Below, in pieces: positions 43,021 to 55,600 of a DNA stretch of 64,000 nt. Source of the DNA: Balanoglossus misakiensis (Eukaryota; Hemichordata); assembly GCA_040954595.2 (NCBI GenBank), contig CM082588.2, forward strand, positions 7,316,001-7,380,000. The letters are read 5' to 3'. The position numbers were made by a program, and so were the translations under genes. Every line of letters starts with the position of its first letter. The stretch's first letter is position 1. The notes beneath the pieces were generated by a model. That model saw nothing but the letters and a program-made list of their open reading frames with translations. It was not told the origin of the DNA and searched no databases.

Positions 43021-45904
43021 TCGCCATGTTGAAGAAATAGGAGTTCATAAGCTGAAGTGATATTCAGTCATTCTGACACTACGTAACAGAAAAAAATAAA
43101 AAAATGAACAAAGTTGATTGACTTTAATATGTCAACTACACAGGCAGAAATGTTTGACCAAAGGAAGTCATGAAATACAGTTAACATGTCATTTTTCAAA
43201 CTCTTACTACAATGAGCTGTAGGCGACAGCATAAAAAACCACGTCGCCGTTCCCTACATCTGATTTTAATCAGATTGGACGAAACCATGGTAATAACAGA
43301 TTTTTATCTAGGTGAGCTTGGTATGAGAGCCGGCGAAGTGCAATATATGTCTTGACTATGGGTGAGAATTCTCTTGGAGTTCGAACAATTTTAAAAGTCT
43401 ATTTCGGAGATTAACTTTCGGAATTGAACGTTGGTGGCGCTGTCGGACAGACGAGGTCACCTCCAGGTTACTTTCTTTGTTTTACCTGTAAAGTTTACAA
43501 TTCTGTTACTTTTTACGGCCCAAAGAACAATAATAGGAGAAAGGCTTGATGTGAAGGTGGAGGAAATGGTATAGTCAACGACATTTTTTATCAAAACGAG
43601 AAAAGACAATAGATAAAACTTGGCTTAGGCCAATATTATTTTGATGCTGGTATGGACTGTGATTCCTGATTCCCCATCTCCTACAATTTCCGATTGTTAC
43701 TTTGTCAATATGAACTGACATACAACAAATTACACTTTGACACCTCGGTTTGTCCAATTGGAATATATTTGCTGTGTTGTTGATTTACACCAACGTTCAA
43801 AGTCCACGTGAGCCTCGGTATGGCAATAACCAAGCACACAAATTTTCCACCTGTTGTCCGACGACCAAAATGGCGGTGTGACGTTTTATATTCCACAAGA
43901 CTTGAAAAGGCTGCAGAGACCTGATTATTCGTAACCCAAGCTTAAACATTCTTGTAGCCTCTCTGGTTTAAATCTTCGAAGACCATCGTTGAACACCACG
44001 GGAGGGTGAAACTCTTCAACAGGTGAGGAATCACGAAAACGCTCGACAGAACTTAGTCAAGAGTTAATGAGCTGCTCTTATTTGCATAAACCGAAATTAC
44101 CATGCCTAGTGACAGGTGCATATACTGAATCAACAGTAAATTTTCATTTGCATATACGTACACGATACAGAGCGTAAGATAAAACCTGGTTGAGGGGCGT
44201 ATATCTGTCACATGACTGAGAGATCGATTTCTGCACGAATTGATTTTAGCATACAGGCTGTATGCCTTTCAACACATAAGTTAGCGTTTTAAGAATACCG
44301 AAGTGATTAATGCAATTCGGTAATCGAAAAAATATTGAAGTGACCGATAATATGATCATCAGAACCTTATTAATTGCGTCATTTTCGGTAATTTAGGACG
44401 CTGTTTCTGTAAAGTTTTAACATATCACTTCATCATATTAATGTAATACGGCGTCTTTTTAAAATCCCCCATAAATCTTGGTGTTGTTGATTAGCCATAA
44501 TTTAAACTGAAGTGGGTGTGGGCGAGGTTAGGCAAACACCTTATATTTCTCCCATTTTGTCTGCGTGCCACTAAGGAGGTGTAAAAGTGGCGCTGACTTC
44601 AGACAGAAAACTGCTGGTGTGAATCCGTATAGATCCGCAACAACCTTAAACTTCTGTCCCGTGTGACTGTGTGTCGGTGTCAAGATTGTGTTTGTGGCCT
44701 CACATTTAATCATCGACAACCACTTTTACACCACGTCGGAGCGTATAGCAATGTAGATAGTGTCATATTCGATAATTACACGCAGTTGCTCCTAAAATCA
44801 ATGATGTACCAAAATTAAATTGACCATTGGCAGTCACCTTTACATTTCAAGAAAGACGAAGTTCGTTCAATGTTGATTTTTATACCAACCAGGTCTTAAA
44901 TTTCTATATTCGGACAAAGGGCGTATATCGGTCACCTCATATCGACTAATGATTTATTGTCCTGCCGTTTTTTCAACTAACAAATGTCCTAGAAAATGGA
45001 CACTCTAACAGAATGTTCTCTACGCAAAGATGACGTTATTTAGACAACCATTGACAATATTTTAGAATGTGTAACAATGACCCATTACTTAACAATGAAC
45101 GTGACCAATCACAGATTTTCAGTGGTTGCACACGCGGAAAAAGAGCGCCACCATACGTTCTTTAGAACACTCAAATGCGCCATTTCAGCTATATATGGCG
45201 ATATGTTAGTTGGAGGTGACCGTATACCTTTCAGGATTGTGACTAACATTTTATTGATGCACCGTTGCTGTCTAATGCACGAATCAATTATTGCTGGCTG
45301 TACTTTGAACTGTATCCATGACAACCGAGGCTGAAAGGCCCAGAAGAGTGCGACAACCTCACAAAGTTTCTGGGAGTGTGCCAATTCTGGCGCCGCTATT
45401 CCTGCCGTTTCACGTCTCAGTACAGATATGTGGTACATTGGAAAACGTTGTACAAACGCTTTACTTAAAACTTATCCAGATTAATGGAAAGTAAAACCTG
45501 GTTGTGAAATAACGCCTGGAATGTCAATATTTGAGTTTTTGACCCCGTTGTATCAAATCAGTTTTCTGAACAGAAACAATATTAGTTCAAAATATCATAG
45601 ACCCGTATGTACCACCGTTTACCGATAAATTGTGGTAATGACGCTGTGCTCACATTGTAGTAGCCCGGAGACGCGGTCGTTGATCTAGAATCCTTTTCCC
45701 CTAGACCAAAGCCCGTGTAAAGCCCGCGTCTCCGGGCTAACATTGTAGGTAGATGTAGACATTTCGAATGGTAGGTCGCGTTTCATAAAATACATAATGT
45801 CTACTGACCGATTTACTCGCATTTTACAGCAAATACCTTTTAGAAATACCGGTAGTATAAAAATATCTCTATAAACACGTACCTAATTTTATTCTCAATT
45901 AGAA
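43021..45904. other. 5' flank of gene copy 2
   Basis: The duplicated unit restarts at about 43283 (CCATGGTAATAACAG). Compared with copy 1 there is an extra unrelated stretch at about 44035-44510, a 36-base deletion near 44740 that removes the second possible first exon, and a 79-base MITE at 45661-45739. A candidate first exon ends at 44022, TATAAAAATA is at 45856-45865, and an acceptor ends at 45902, just before the start codon. Confidence 0.5.
45661..45739. mobile_element. 79-bp MITE with 16-bp perfect inverted ends, hAT-like
   Basis: Begins TAGCCCGGAGACGCGG and ends with its exact reverse complement. It is flanked by the direct repeat ACATTGTAG (45652-45660 and 45740-45748), so 8 or 9 bases were duplicated. 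Copy 1 has the empty site with one ATTGTAG (around 33580), proving insertion after the gene duplication. An 8-base duplication would fit hAT elements. Confidence 0.9.
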
Positions 45905-48900
45905 ATGGCAAAGGTGAAGAATCGTTTGTTGGTTGTCGGAGAGGAGTGGTGGCCGAGAAGTCGCAATATTGCAACATGTCTTACTGAGAGACAATTGGCC
46001 ATCGATCATGTTGATGGAAACAACCAGGTTTACTTCATGGCGTTACAGGCTTCTGACAAAGAAGTTGAAGAAGCAAGGCGTCATGGAGTGGAGCTGATTC
46101 TCCCAATCAAAGAGGGGAAGCCGACAAGTGATTGGTTAATTTTACACGAACACTATTTTCAACAGTTAAAGAAATATCGCCCAATTACGACCATATACGG
46201 TACTGCTTGTAAGGATGGAACTGCCAGTACAGCAAGGAGTATTCAAGCGAATGTTTTCCCATCTGCGGACTTCGTTCCTGTCTATTCTGACATACCGGAT
46301 AACATGAACCTCGGTCCTTCAGAATTGGCTGCTAAAGATGATGAAATGATGCAATATGCAGAGACGTCCTCTGTCATTATATCTGTTGGACCAACAGTAC
46401 ACGAGGAATTGAAGATGAAGATTCGAGCTCTGCTAGACTCACAAGTGGAGAATGTTCTGTACATCCCTTGGATGAAGAAAGATGTAGACGAGATTTCGCT
46501 CAACAAAAGAGACTTAAGTAAGACTATTGAAGTCTTATCTGTGCATACGATTTCAAACCTACAAGATCTGGAGGAATTCGAAGCAGCAGCTCGTGGCATG
46601 GAGAAAGTAGCTAAGATTTACAGTTATTTTCACAGAGAAATAAAGTGGAAGTTCAAAGGACTGTTAGTGTCTACACCATGTAAGAAGATTCAGCAGCAGC
46701 TGGAGACGATGGCGAAGTCAGATTGGTTAGTCATCAATTTATACCCAAACGACACATCGATAGACCAGTTAAAGAAAGATTTGAGGCAGTGTGACATCCT
46801 GGTAAACTTCACAACTAAAGGCGACCCATTTGGTGTGATTGGTCTTCTATCCTGCGCTGCTGGTGTGCCCACTGTACAGCCAAGGCAATCGGGTCTTGCA
46901 AACTTCACAAAAGAACACTTCCCCTTATTTGGTGTACCATACTGTGACGTGGGACCAAAGGAAAATGTTGACAGCGGAAGTGAAAAGTGGGCACGTGCTA
47001 TCATGGAGATTCTGAGTGAATATGGTCGCGCCAAGAAAACATCACAGGAATTGCAGTCAGCACTCCACAAATCGGCAGAGGATGGTGTTATATCTGACAA
47101 CCAAACGAAACTCATGGGTTGTGTTGCTTGTCCTGGGGATTGTGTCGATCCTGTAGAAGAGCCCCCCAAAGGTAAATACAATGCAATAAATAGATAGAAG
47201 GGTAACAGATAACAGAATCACGTGTTGCCAGTTAACGGCTACGCAAAATATCTTCGTTAAAGAGAATCAAAACAGTGTAATAAATGATGGTCAGCTTAAG
47301 AATTAAAACAGCTGTTGAGTGAATTGATATTCTGTTTTATTAATTAAATTACAGCTAAAATCAAATTTTGTAAGTTGTAGTATTTTTATTATGCGCTAGG
47401 TAAGGAGGAAACACTTAAAGACCAACAACCCAAGAATTCTGGTGGCAGCCAAGCAGAAAAGCAAGTCCAAGATGTCCCTAGCAACAACGGGTCCAAAAAT
47501 GGTGATCTGAATAATGGTGAAGGTGGCCAGCAAAATCCTGACAGTGGACAGACGCATGAAGTTCAACACACTCTCAACTCGAATCTGGGTAAGGGTGCTG
47601 ATTGGGTACATTTGTGCGCCTAGTGAAAATTACTTGTCTGTCATTATAAAACAATATTCATACAATATTCGAACTGAAAACCAAATAAAATGGTTCACGT
47701 GGCCCCAGCACAGAAGCTAACGCACGGAACTATAGTTGCTCACATTCACTCGTCCCTGTATACTGGTTATTGTATCGTTCGTCAAATAATTGGATGATGC
47801 ATTTGCCAATATATGATGTAGAATACAATTGTGTAATGAAACAAAATGAGGTTTGAATTAAGAACATATTTGTACTCGAGGATGTCTCTCCACATGTTTA
47901 GCAATGGAAACGTTCGTTTATGCGTTTGTTTTGTGTTTTTGTTTGTTTGTTTGTTTGTTTGTTTGTTTGTTTGTTTGTGTTTGTTTGTTTGTTTGCTTGC
48001 TTGTTTGTTTGTTTGTTTGTTTGTTTGTTTGTATTGTCTGTCTGGTGTCTGTGTGTTGTGTTTAGATCAAGTGAATAGGGACTCGCTTAATTCTTATCTG
48101 GGCAATTAAAATATCCATTGCGGATGTGGATTTAATCAGTGAAATTGTGTGATAGGTCTTGCTTCGAATCCTGTACAACACATGTCAATTCTAATACAAT
48201 GTACTCATTGTATGTTATTTCAGGGAAAATCGTAGTCAAGCTTAAGGTGTCCGGTCCACCCTTGACTCCAGACCAGGTTGAACTCATCGAAAACGAGATA
48301 ATCAACAACAGCAGCTCTGAAAACGATTTACCAAAAGTCAAAGAGCATCTCAACAGTGTTGGAAACATACAAATTGAAGAAATCAAGCGGGGCAGTCTGA
48401 ATGTTGTATTGGCATGCCAGACATCAAAGTCAGTGGAGAGACTATGGCGTGACTACAGGCAAGGGATACTGGGAGATCTGTTTAAGGCGGACATGATCAC
48501 ACCCGAATTGCTCCACAAACTCAATGTATCTGACGTTCACCTGAAGACAACCATAGAGACATGGAGATATCAACTATGTCTGGCAGAATTGAAGTACTTC
48601 AAGGAAGGTAAGTCTAATATTTTAACAATGTGGTTATTGTTGCCGAACATTGTGTATTCGTTTGAATTGAAGGATTTTACCTGAAACCTTTGGTATATTT
48701 CCATTTCCAGACTCGTGTCTGTGATGTGTCTTTGTCAAACTTTCTATTTGTACACCAACGTTCTTATGGATCATTGTCAAAATTGCAAATGCGTTCAACG
48801 ATATATGTCATGACGATTTCGTCACTTTAATTATTATAGGCTATGTACCGGAAGTGAAATCTTCTGAGGTCTGTGGTTTGTGTGGAGAAAAGTGTACAGA

Positions 48901-51900
48901 ACTTGGAGAGATGTTGACTAAACAAGGTACAGTAATTACTATTTATGGATGACAGCATTTGGCAAGAATTATTTTTCAAGTTGAGTATTTCTATGACTGC
49001 TTTTGTTTCTAGCTGGCAGGCCATGAGTTTGAAGATTTTTTTTCATTAGCACTTAAGAATTCAACCAGAAGAAAAAATACTGTTGAAAAATACTCTTTTA
49101 TGAGAATGCATATCATTTATTGAGACTTTCTCTGCGTCGTTTGTGAATGTAGATGACAAGAGCGCGGTTGTTGCCGTGGAGACTGACAGGTCTGTCTATG
49201 CCACACGCCAAAACAGAATCGGTTTATCAAAACTACTTGGTGGTTCCGGCACTTTGGAAGCTGAGATAGATGTTGATGTGGGAGACACACAGACACCAAT
49301 CGTCCTGATGATAAGAATACAGCGCCCTCTACAGTTGTCTTCGTTGTTGGATGAACGGCCAGAAGTTCTTGGTGTCCTGGGAATCAGACGGTGTTTGATT
49401 TTGGATAGTCAACAGTTGTCTTCAATCACCTTACCAGAGGGAGAGACATTCAGATATGATAGAGAAGGTTAGTGTTCACAAACATTCCTTTTAACAGAAA
49501 AATCGTAGTGCAGGGAGTTTGGTCAAACAATACTCTATTCAACTACATTGTAATCAAAACAAATAAGCTTGCTGCTGTAATTGTTCTAAAGGGGTTTGAT
49601 TTTAAAGGTAGGTCTGTACTATTCTCCCATTGATTTGCACATCGAGCATAAACTAAAAAAGATAGAGCCCATTTATTTGCATTCCACGGCCCCCGACACA
49701 ATTGCAAAGGGGGTTAAATCGTATCGATCATATATAACATTTTGCTAACAATGTTGAATCACATTTTCATCAGAACTGAAGAGACTTGTCAATCAAGATG
49801 GCGTCAACATCTTGAACACTGGCACCAAAGAATCGGACAAGATTCTGGCGGAATCTATTTCAAAAGAAGGAGCTGCTCGTGTTTTGGAACCAATCTCGAC
49901 AGACAACTATCTCTCTGTCATCACTTCGCTCTTTAACGAAATCAAGGAGATAAGACAACTACTACAATCCAAGAAGATGGAATATACAATCCTTAAGGGG
50001 AAAAGTGAAGAAAGTGAGCAGTCACGTGAGCTTCTGAAGAAAATGATGGAAAGTAGTGAAACTCAAAGTTCCAAACTACTCACGACAAATACCAAGCTGA
50101 AAGACAACGTCCGACAGTTACGTCAGACGATCGATGAACTTCAGGAAACGAAAACTGCAACTGCGCCACCTGTAGACAAGAACATCGAAGGTAATGCAGT
50201 TATCTGCAACATATCTATCCATCCGTTGTATCATCTCCTCCAAATAAACAAAATATGCTCCCAACAAGTTCAATTATAGGCCGTATTTATTCTCTATTAC
50301 AATCTTGTGTCCAGGAGCAAAAGTGAATTTCAGAGTTCGGTCTGAAAATCTCCCCCTTCTTTCCCGCAATTGACATTCCTTGCAAAATCATTATACATGT
50401 TCCGGCATTTTTATTTTACAACAAAATTTTTAGTTTGCGTCACTTTCAACTGATTTTCCCAAGGGAATATCGTTTCAATAAACTCGATCAATATTGACGC
50501 CGGATATTTTGGTTGTTTTAGTTTCTTTTGGGAGACACTTTACGCTCTGGCGCTTACTAATATTTCATTCACTCAACTCAACTCTCTCCCAAAATGTTGG
50601 AATACCATAATAAAAAAGCCCCTTTTTTAATGGAGCAATCTCAATTTAAAATTAAAATCATGAAATCAGTTTATAACCCAAATTGTTTTTACTATTCAAT
50701 AGAATTTTCGTTTACACACAAAATGGAATTGAAGCATACAGCAAAGTCCTATGAAGAAATACTGAAGAGGTTTCCCTGCCACTTTACCTGGAAACTCGAA
50801 GAATTTTGTGATCATAGTTTAGAGGTGAGGACATTTATTTGCGTATTTGAAGTACAGGTTTGTGAAATTTTAAAGCGTTTCATAACAGCTGTATCTGACT
50901 TGATGGAATTTCACAAAATTAAACACGGAAATGTTTGTCGAACTCCTATTCCACTCAGATGTTAATAATGACAGAAACTGTAACATAAGAAGCAACATGC
51001 TGAATATCCAGTTTTCGCATCATTTTAAAAAAATTGTCAATCATTTGTTGGCAAGTGAGTTAATGAGACCACCCTAGAGTTTTCTTCATCAATTAAATCT
51101 TCTTATCTCATTTAAATCATGCGTCTGATGTTTTCACAGACAGGTATTTTATTAATTGGAAGGTGGCTAAAAACGATAAATCAGTAGCTTAGACGATCTC
51201 TCGATTTCGCCTTATAAGAGCTATGTTCGGGCCTATACCCCACTGACACATAAAGAGATTTCTTTATCTGTTTATGTGTCAGTGGGGTATAGGCCCGAAC
51301 ATAGTGTGAGCGCTCGTATGATGTGAAATCGGGAGATCTTATCATTTTTAGCTACCTTAATTACAATCAATAAAATACCAACATAGCATCTGTACAAGCA
51401 CCTGTATTTTCACATGACACTGTAACATGCCTTTCCATGTACTGTAGCTCTTACAGAGTGATTTGGACAACACCCTTAAATATCACAACCAGGAGTTCTC
51501 TCCAGTTCCCCATAAAGCAATGAAAGGTTACCTGTACATGTCCAAACTGAGATCAGAAGACAAGAGAGATCCAAGTGTCGCTTTGAAGTGGTTTGATGAC
51601 GCCCTCACCGACAACCAGAAAGAACTCGACAGCTGTGATGGTGACGACGATGGTCCACTTGGTGATAAGTTGGTTCTTCTTGCAGATAAAGCATGGGTTC
51701 ATTTCATGTCGGGTGAGATGGAGAGAGTTGATGAAACGCTTAAGTTGATAGCAACTTTGTCACTTGATAAATTGTCAGGGAAACAGAAAGCGTATGTATA
51801 TGCTCACAAGGGTATCTCTCTGACTTATTTTGTCAAGAAAATGTGTGATGAGGGAGTTGATAGCTTTGATCGTGCTTTAGTAGAACTTCCAGAACAAACA

Positions 51901-52659
51901 GATTGGCTGTTTTGGCAAGCATTCTCTCTTTCACGAAAACGTGTTCGTGTCTGTATAGATTCAAAATGTCAGGAAGCTTTACAAATAATGGCACAAGAAA
52001 GAAATTTGCTTGAGAGAGTTCTTAAGAAAAATGCCCATCACGGCAATGCTTTAGCACTTTTAAGTGACCTGTCACTCAATGAAGGTCGCTATGAAGAAGC
52101 AGGTCAACTCATCCAGAAAGCACCCGAATTAACCCCTTTATCCCATTTCACGGTGGAGTATGCACGTCGTTATTACTGCCACAGCAATGTTGGAGACTTC
52201 GAGAAAGCACTGCAAGTTATTCACAATGCTGCGGCACAAGATCCAGACAATCCATTTCTCGCGTTTAACCTAGGAGTCACATACGCGACCAAATACGAAC
52301 ACAATCCGATAGAAAGCAATCGTCAGTGCCTGCTAAAAGCCATAGAGTGTCTCGACAAAGCAGTTGCATATGCAGGTGGTTTGTATCCCTTTGCTTCTAT
52401 CTTGAAGGCCGCTGCCCTCGCATACTTGAAACAGTACAGTGATGCATGTGAAATATATACCCATCTGATCAGCACCCTCTCTGACCCATATCACATAATA
52501 TGGGCATGTTATAATCTTGCCCTCGATTACCAAGAACAAGATGACTCTGCCAATGCACTGAAATACCTAAACATAACAGAAGCCTGTGGTCAGGAGTATT
52601 GCTGGGGCAAGCATGCACTGGAGTACAAAGCAAGCTTATCTGAACAGAAAAAGAACTAA
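45905..52659 (+). CDS. GT4-like / TRADD-N-like / IFIT-like TPR fusion protein, copy 2, 8 exons, about 1358 aa
   Basis: Exons: 45905-47171, 47400-47588, 48224-48607, 48840-48926, 49153-49467, 49774-50190, about 50619-50824, and 51448-52659. Domain order is the same as in copy 1: glycosyltransferase-like with the same DPFGVIGLLSC change, TRADD-N-like, CGLCGEKC segment, beta-rich domain, coiled coil, CHFTW and TPR array. Intron 3 here starts with a normal GT. The exon 7 acceptor used in copy 1 (CAATAG) has become TAATGG; the best in-frame replacement is AAAAAAG ending at 50618, which has a weak pyrimidine tract and would add five residues. Using the nearer AG (ending at 50635) would shift frame and stop the protein before the TPR array. 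All other exons are open, so I think it is expressed, though the exon 7 junction is uncertain. AATAAA is at 52789-52794. Confidence 0.78.
47928..48032. repeat. (GTTT)n microsatellite in intron 2 of copy 2
   Basis: A tract of about 100 bases of GTTT repeats with minor interruptions. Copy 1 has only about four units at the same place (35807-35825), so it expanded, or contracted, after duplication. Its open frame of Phe/Val/Cys/Leu is a by-product. Confidence 0.85.
51165..51355. repeat. Large foldback repeat in intron 7 of copy 2
   Basis: The cleaner copy of the foldback at 38929-39122. The arms ATGTTCGGGCCTATACCCCA and TGGGGTATAGGCCCGAACAT are perfect complements, continued by CTGACACATAAA-type arms around a short loop. 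Transcribed, it would form a long hairpin in the pre-mRNA. Confidence 0.8.
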
Positions 52660-55600
52660 TTTAACTTGTAATCAGCAGTAAAAAAAATCAATAATTAGAA
52701 AGTGACGAAATAAATAATCTAGGGATACCAAAAAAGAACGATTTCCTGGGAGCCTCAAGCAAGTTAACCAACTACAGGCCTCCTGCAAAATAAATGTCAT
52801 TTCAGGAATTTTGTCTAATATTGTTTGTCCATAGTAATAATATGTTCATCATGAATTTTGTACGTTCCAATCAACCGAAACCCACCCTTCAAAGGTTGAA
52901 AGTTCACAATAATGTACACGTTCATGTGTGGCTTTGAGTATAGCTGGGGAAAGTGGCTTGGTCAGTCAAATTTGTGAGCATACATCATTTTGAATCAACA
53001 ATGGAGGGATGTGTCGTTACCGTGTGTTTTAAGAATTATTTGTAACGATCTTGTGATTGATTCCATCACATTTCAACCAACTACATACACTGCAGTGAAA
53101 ATTCTTATTTTAGAAATGTTTCCTGAAATGTTCATTCTGACCGTTAGCAACGTTTTGGAGTTGTCTTGGAAACCGGCAATTCTAGCTGTCAATATTTCCA
53201 AGCGTTATATATATATTATTTACACTTTATTTGGCTTTCCCTATAACACAAGTAAATATTGTGTGTGTGGATATATACACTGTGTGTCATATAACCACGT
53301 GTGTGCTCTACAGTAGATGAATTTGAATAGGTTTTTGTGTTTACACAGTTCGTTACTTTTGGATTTATTTCGACAATATGCAGATAGTTTCCTCTTGTAT
53401 CAGTACGGTTGTAGAATGTGTTCAACTGTTGTTGTTGTTTTTAATTTTTAGAATGAAGCAATTGTTTAAACATTGCAAAACATGTACATACTTTACTTTG
53501 AAAAACTCATTTTGTCACAGAAAGCTTTCATTTTTAGCAAAATGTAAGAACCAAGAGATGACAAAATGTATCACAGCTCATTTGTAAGGAAAGCTGTGTC
53601 CACTCTTGTTGAGTTTGGGTACAGGAGAAAATAGCGCCCTCTGCAGATTCACATACTCTTCTTGTAAGCCCTTACTGTTCTTTGCCATGTTGTACATTTT
53701 TCTATCCACATGCTATAGACCAACGAACGATCGGTGGTTTACAATTCAGTGAGTGTATTTCGATGGCTGGCGGTATTTGGGATTTTCAAGTTTGAAAAGA
53801 TAATCAATGACACGCAAGTGTAAAGTTTGTGATCAGTCATACCCATTGTACCATACTACTAGTATTTGAACATTTCAGATAACTAAAGAATGTGATGTGT
53901 GACATATTGAGTTTTCCGTGTGACATATCATAGCTACCATCAGCAGTTTTCTTGTGGTGTAAACTATAGTGTCACAGTACCAATTTGTTGATTGCCTGTT
54001 TTGACGACAGTTTTATATGATTGGTTTTCAGAGTAAATATCTTGATTGTCATTGGTTCATTTTGAGGTTTGGTGCAGTGTGTGTTGTCTTATTTCTTTTG
54101 TCACGTTTATTGTATTGCAATTATTTGCATAGAAACTTTCATGTTACTCAAGATGTCCAGTTAGGACAATAAAAAAATAAATGTGAACTTCTTCTATATA
54201 GTGGTAAAACATTCAGGGTGATCTATGGCGAAATTGTTGACTTTTCTTTCATACAGTGATGTACTTTGAAAACAAATACATGTACAATGTAATGTAATTT
54301 TCATATCACGCCATTTCTTGTACAGTCATAAGATTATGCGCTTATGTGATGATATTTGTAAAATTCAATGGCACAGAATAGAAAACGTTCTGCTCTGATG
54401 TCAAATTGATTGAGATTTTGTAAACAAAACTGTGCAACAGAATCAATGTTGAGGTAAACATATAATAGCAAGTTGGTTTTATGATCAAAGCTTTTATTTC
54501 ATCTAGCTGTGGTCTATAACGTTTGCCCATCTTGTTATTTTTCTTGTATATATCAAAAGCAGCTTCTTGTTGAAGTTCCTTGCCATATGATGAAATCCTT
54601 AGTATCAGGTTTATCAATACAGCCTGTTTTAGTAAAACAAACATCGTTTATGATTTTTAGTAAAATAAATATCGTTGGTCGCGATTAAAATGTCACGACC
54701 ACTATTTTGCACAAAGCGTTATGTTTTAAATTTATTCAATTAGTTCATGTATTGAATCGATCTAGGCCCCTATAGGCCTACTGCACGTGAAATGTCCCAC
54801 CAAAAGACGTATTAAACAGTGATCATAATTCATGCAGAGTTGCATATAGATTTTGTATCATCTCTCCTTATTTGGAGATTCACAATGAATAGGAGACAAT
54901 CAGGGAAACGCAGGGTCGACGTCCACCAGCTCTACCTTGCCCCCCCCACCCCTCCATGTCCGAGTCGCTTGTTGTAAAAAAGGCTTCAAACATAGACACC
55001 CCCCCCCCCCCACGTGCCCTGTCACGAATGACCTGGCAACCAGCCTCGTTTTGGCCAAACTGGGCTAGGCACCAATATGGCGTCGCTAAAGCTATTATCA
55101 TGATTATGGCTGTTAAACTGTTCTTTTCCGCAATCTGTACGAGTCAACAACACGGTAAATGTTCACCTGTGAATCACATTTCTCGCGTCCACTTGATGTG
55201 ACTGACACTCTTGGGCACATTTAATCACAAAGGGAGGACGTCACATTAAACCGAATCGCGATTCTGTGCAAATCGACAGGTAAGTAACCGACAGGTAGTG
55301 TACACTTTCTTTGACCTGGACCTAGCTGTGGAAACGCAGCTGTTCCGCCGGGGGGGGGGGGGGAGGAGATTGGGGAAAATAACACCCCCCCCCCCTCCCG
55401 GGCGGAACAGCTAACCTGGACCATGAGACGCCAAAAGAGAAACTAAACTTTTAAGGCCAGGCCGTTCACAATCTCAAAGTGGGGAGAGTGCAATATGATT
55501 TCAGTACAGAAAATGTAGCTGCCATGTGTATCAACTGACTTCAAGAAAATACATTTCAAATGGTTGGGTAAACGTTAACAGGTAATGGTATACTGGGTCA

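Noticed and set aside
43436-43500. AAAACAAAGAAAGT-like run (reverse strand) as an interferon-stimulated response element upstream of the IFIT-like genes
   Set aside because: It matches the GAAANNGAAA consensus only partly and such A-rich runs are common here; too weak to claim, although it is present in both copies.
45077-45334. 85-residue frame upstream of gene copy 2 (MTHYLTMNVTNHRFSVVAH...)
   Set aside because: The same sequence in copy 1 (from about 33011) is interrupted by stops, so it is not conserved as protein.
47846-48109. Open frame rich in Phe, Val, Cys and Leu
   Set aside because: It is produced by the GTTT microsatellite in an intron.
54880-55201. Open frames on both strands around a CCCCCC tract (DTPPPPRALSR / DRARGGGGVSMFEAFF)
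   Set aside because: They owe their length to low-complexity sequence, have no family resemblance, and the opposite frames are equally open.
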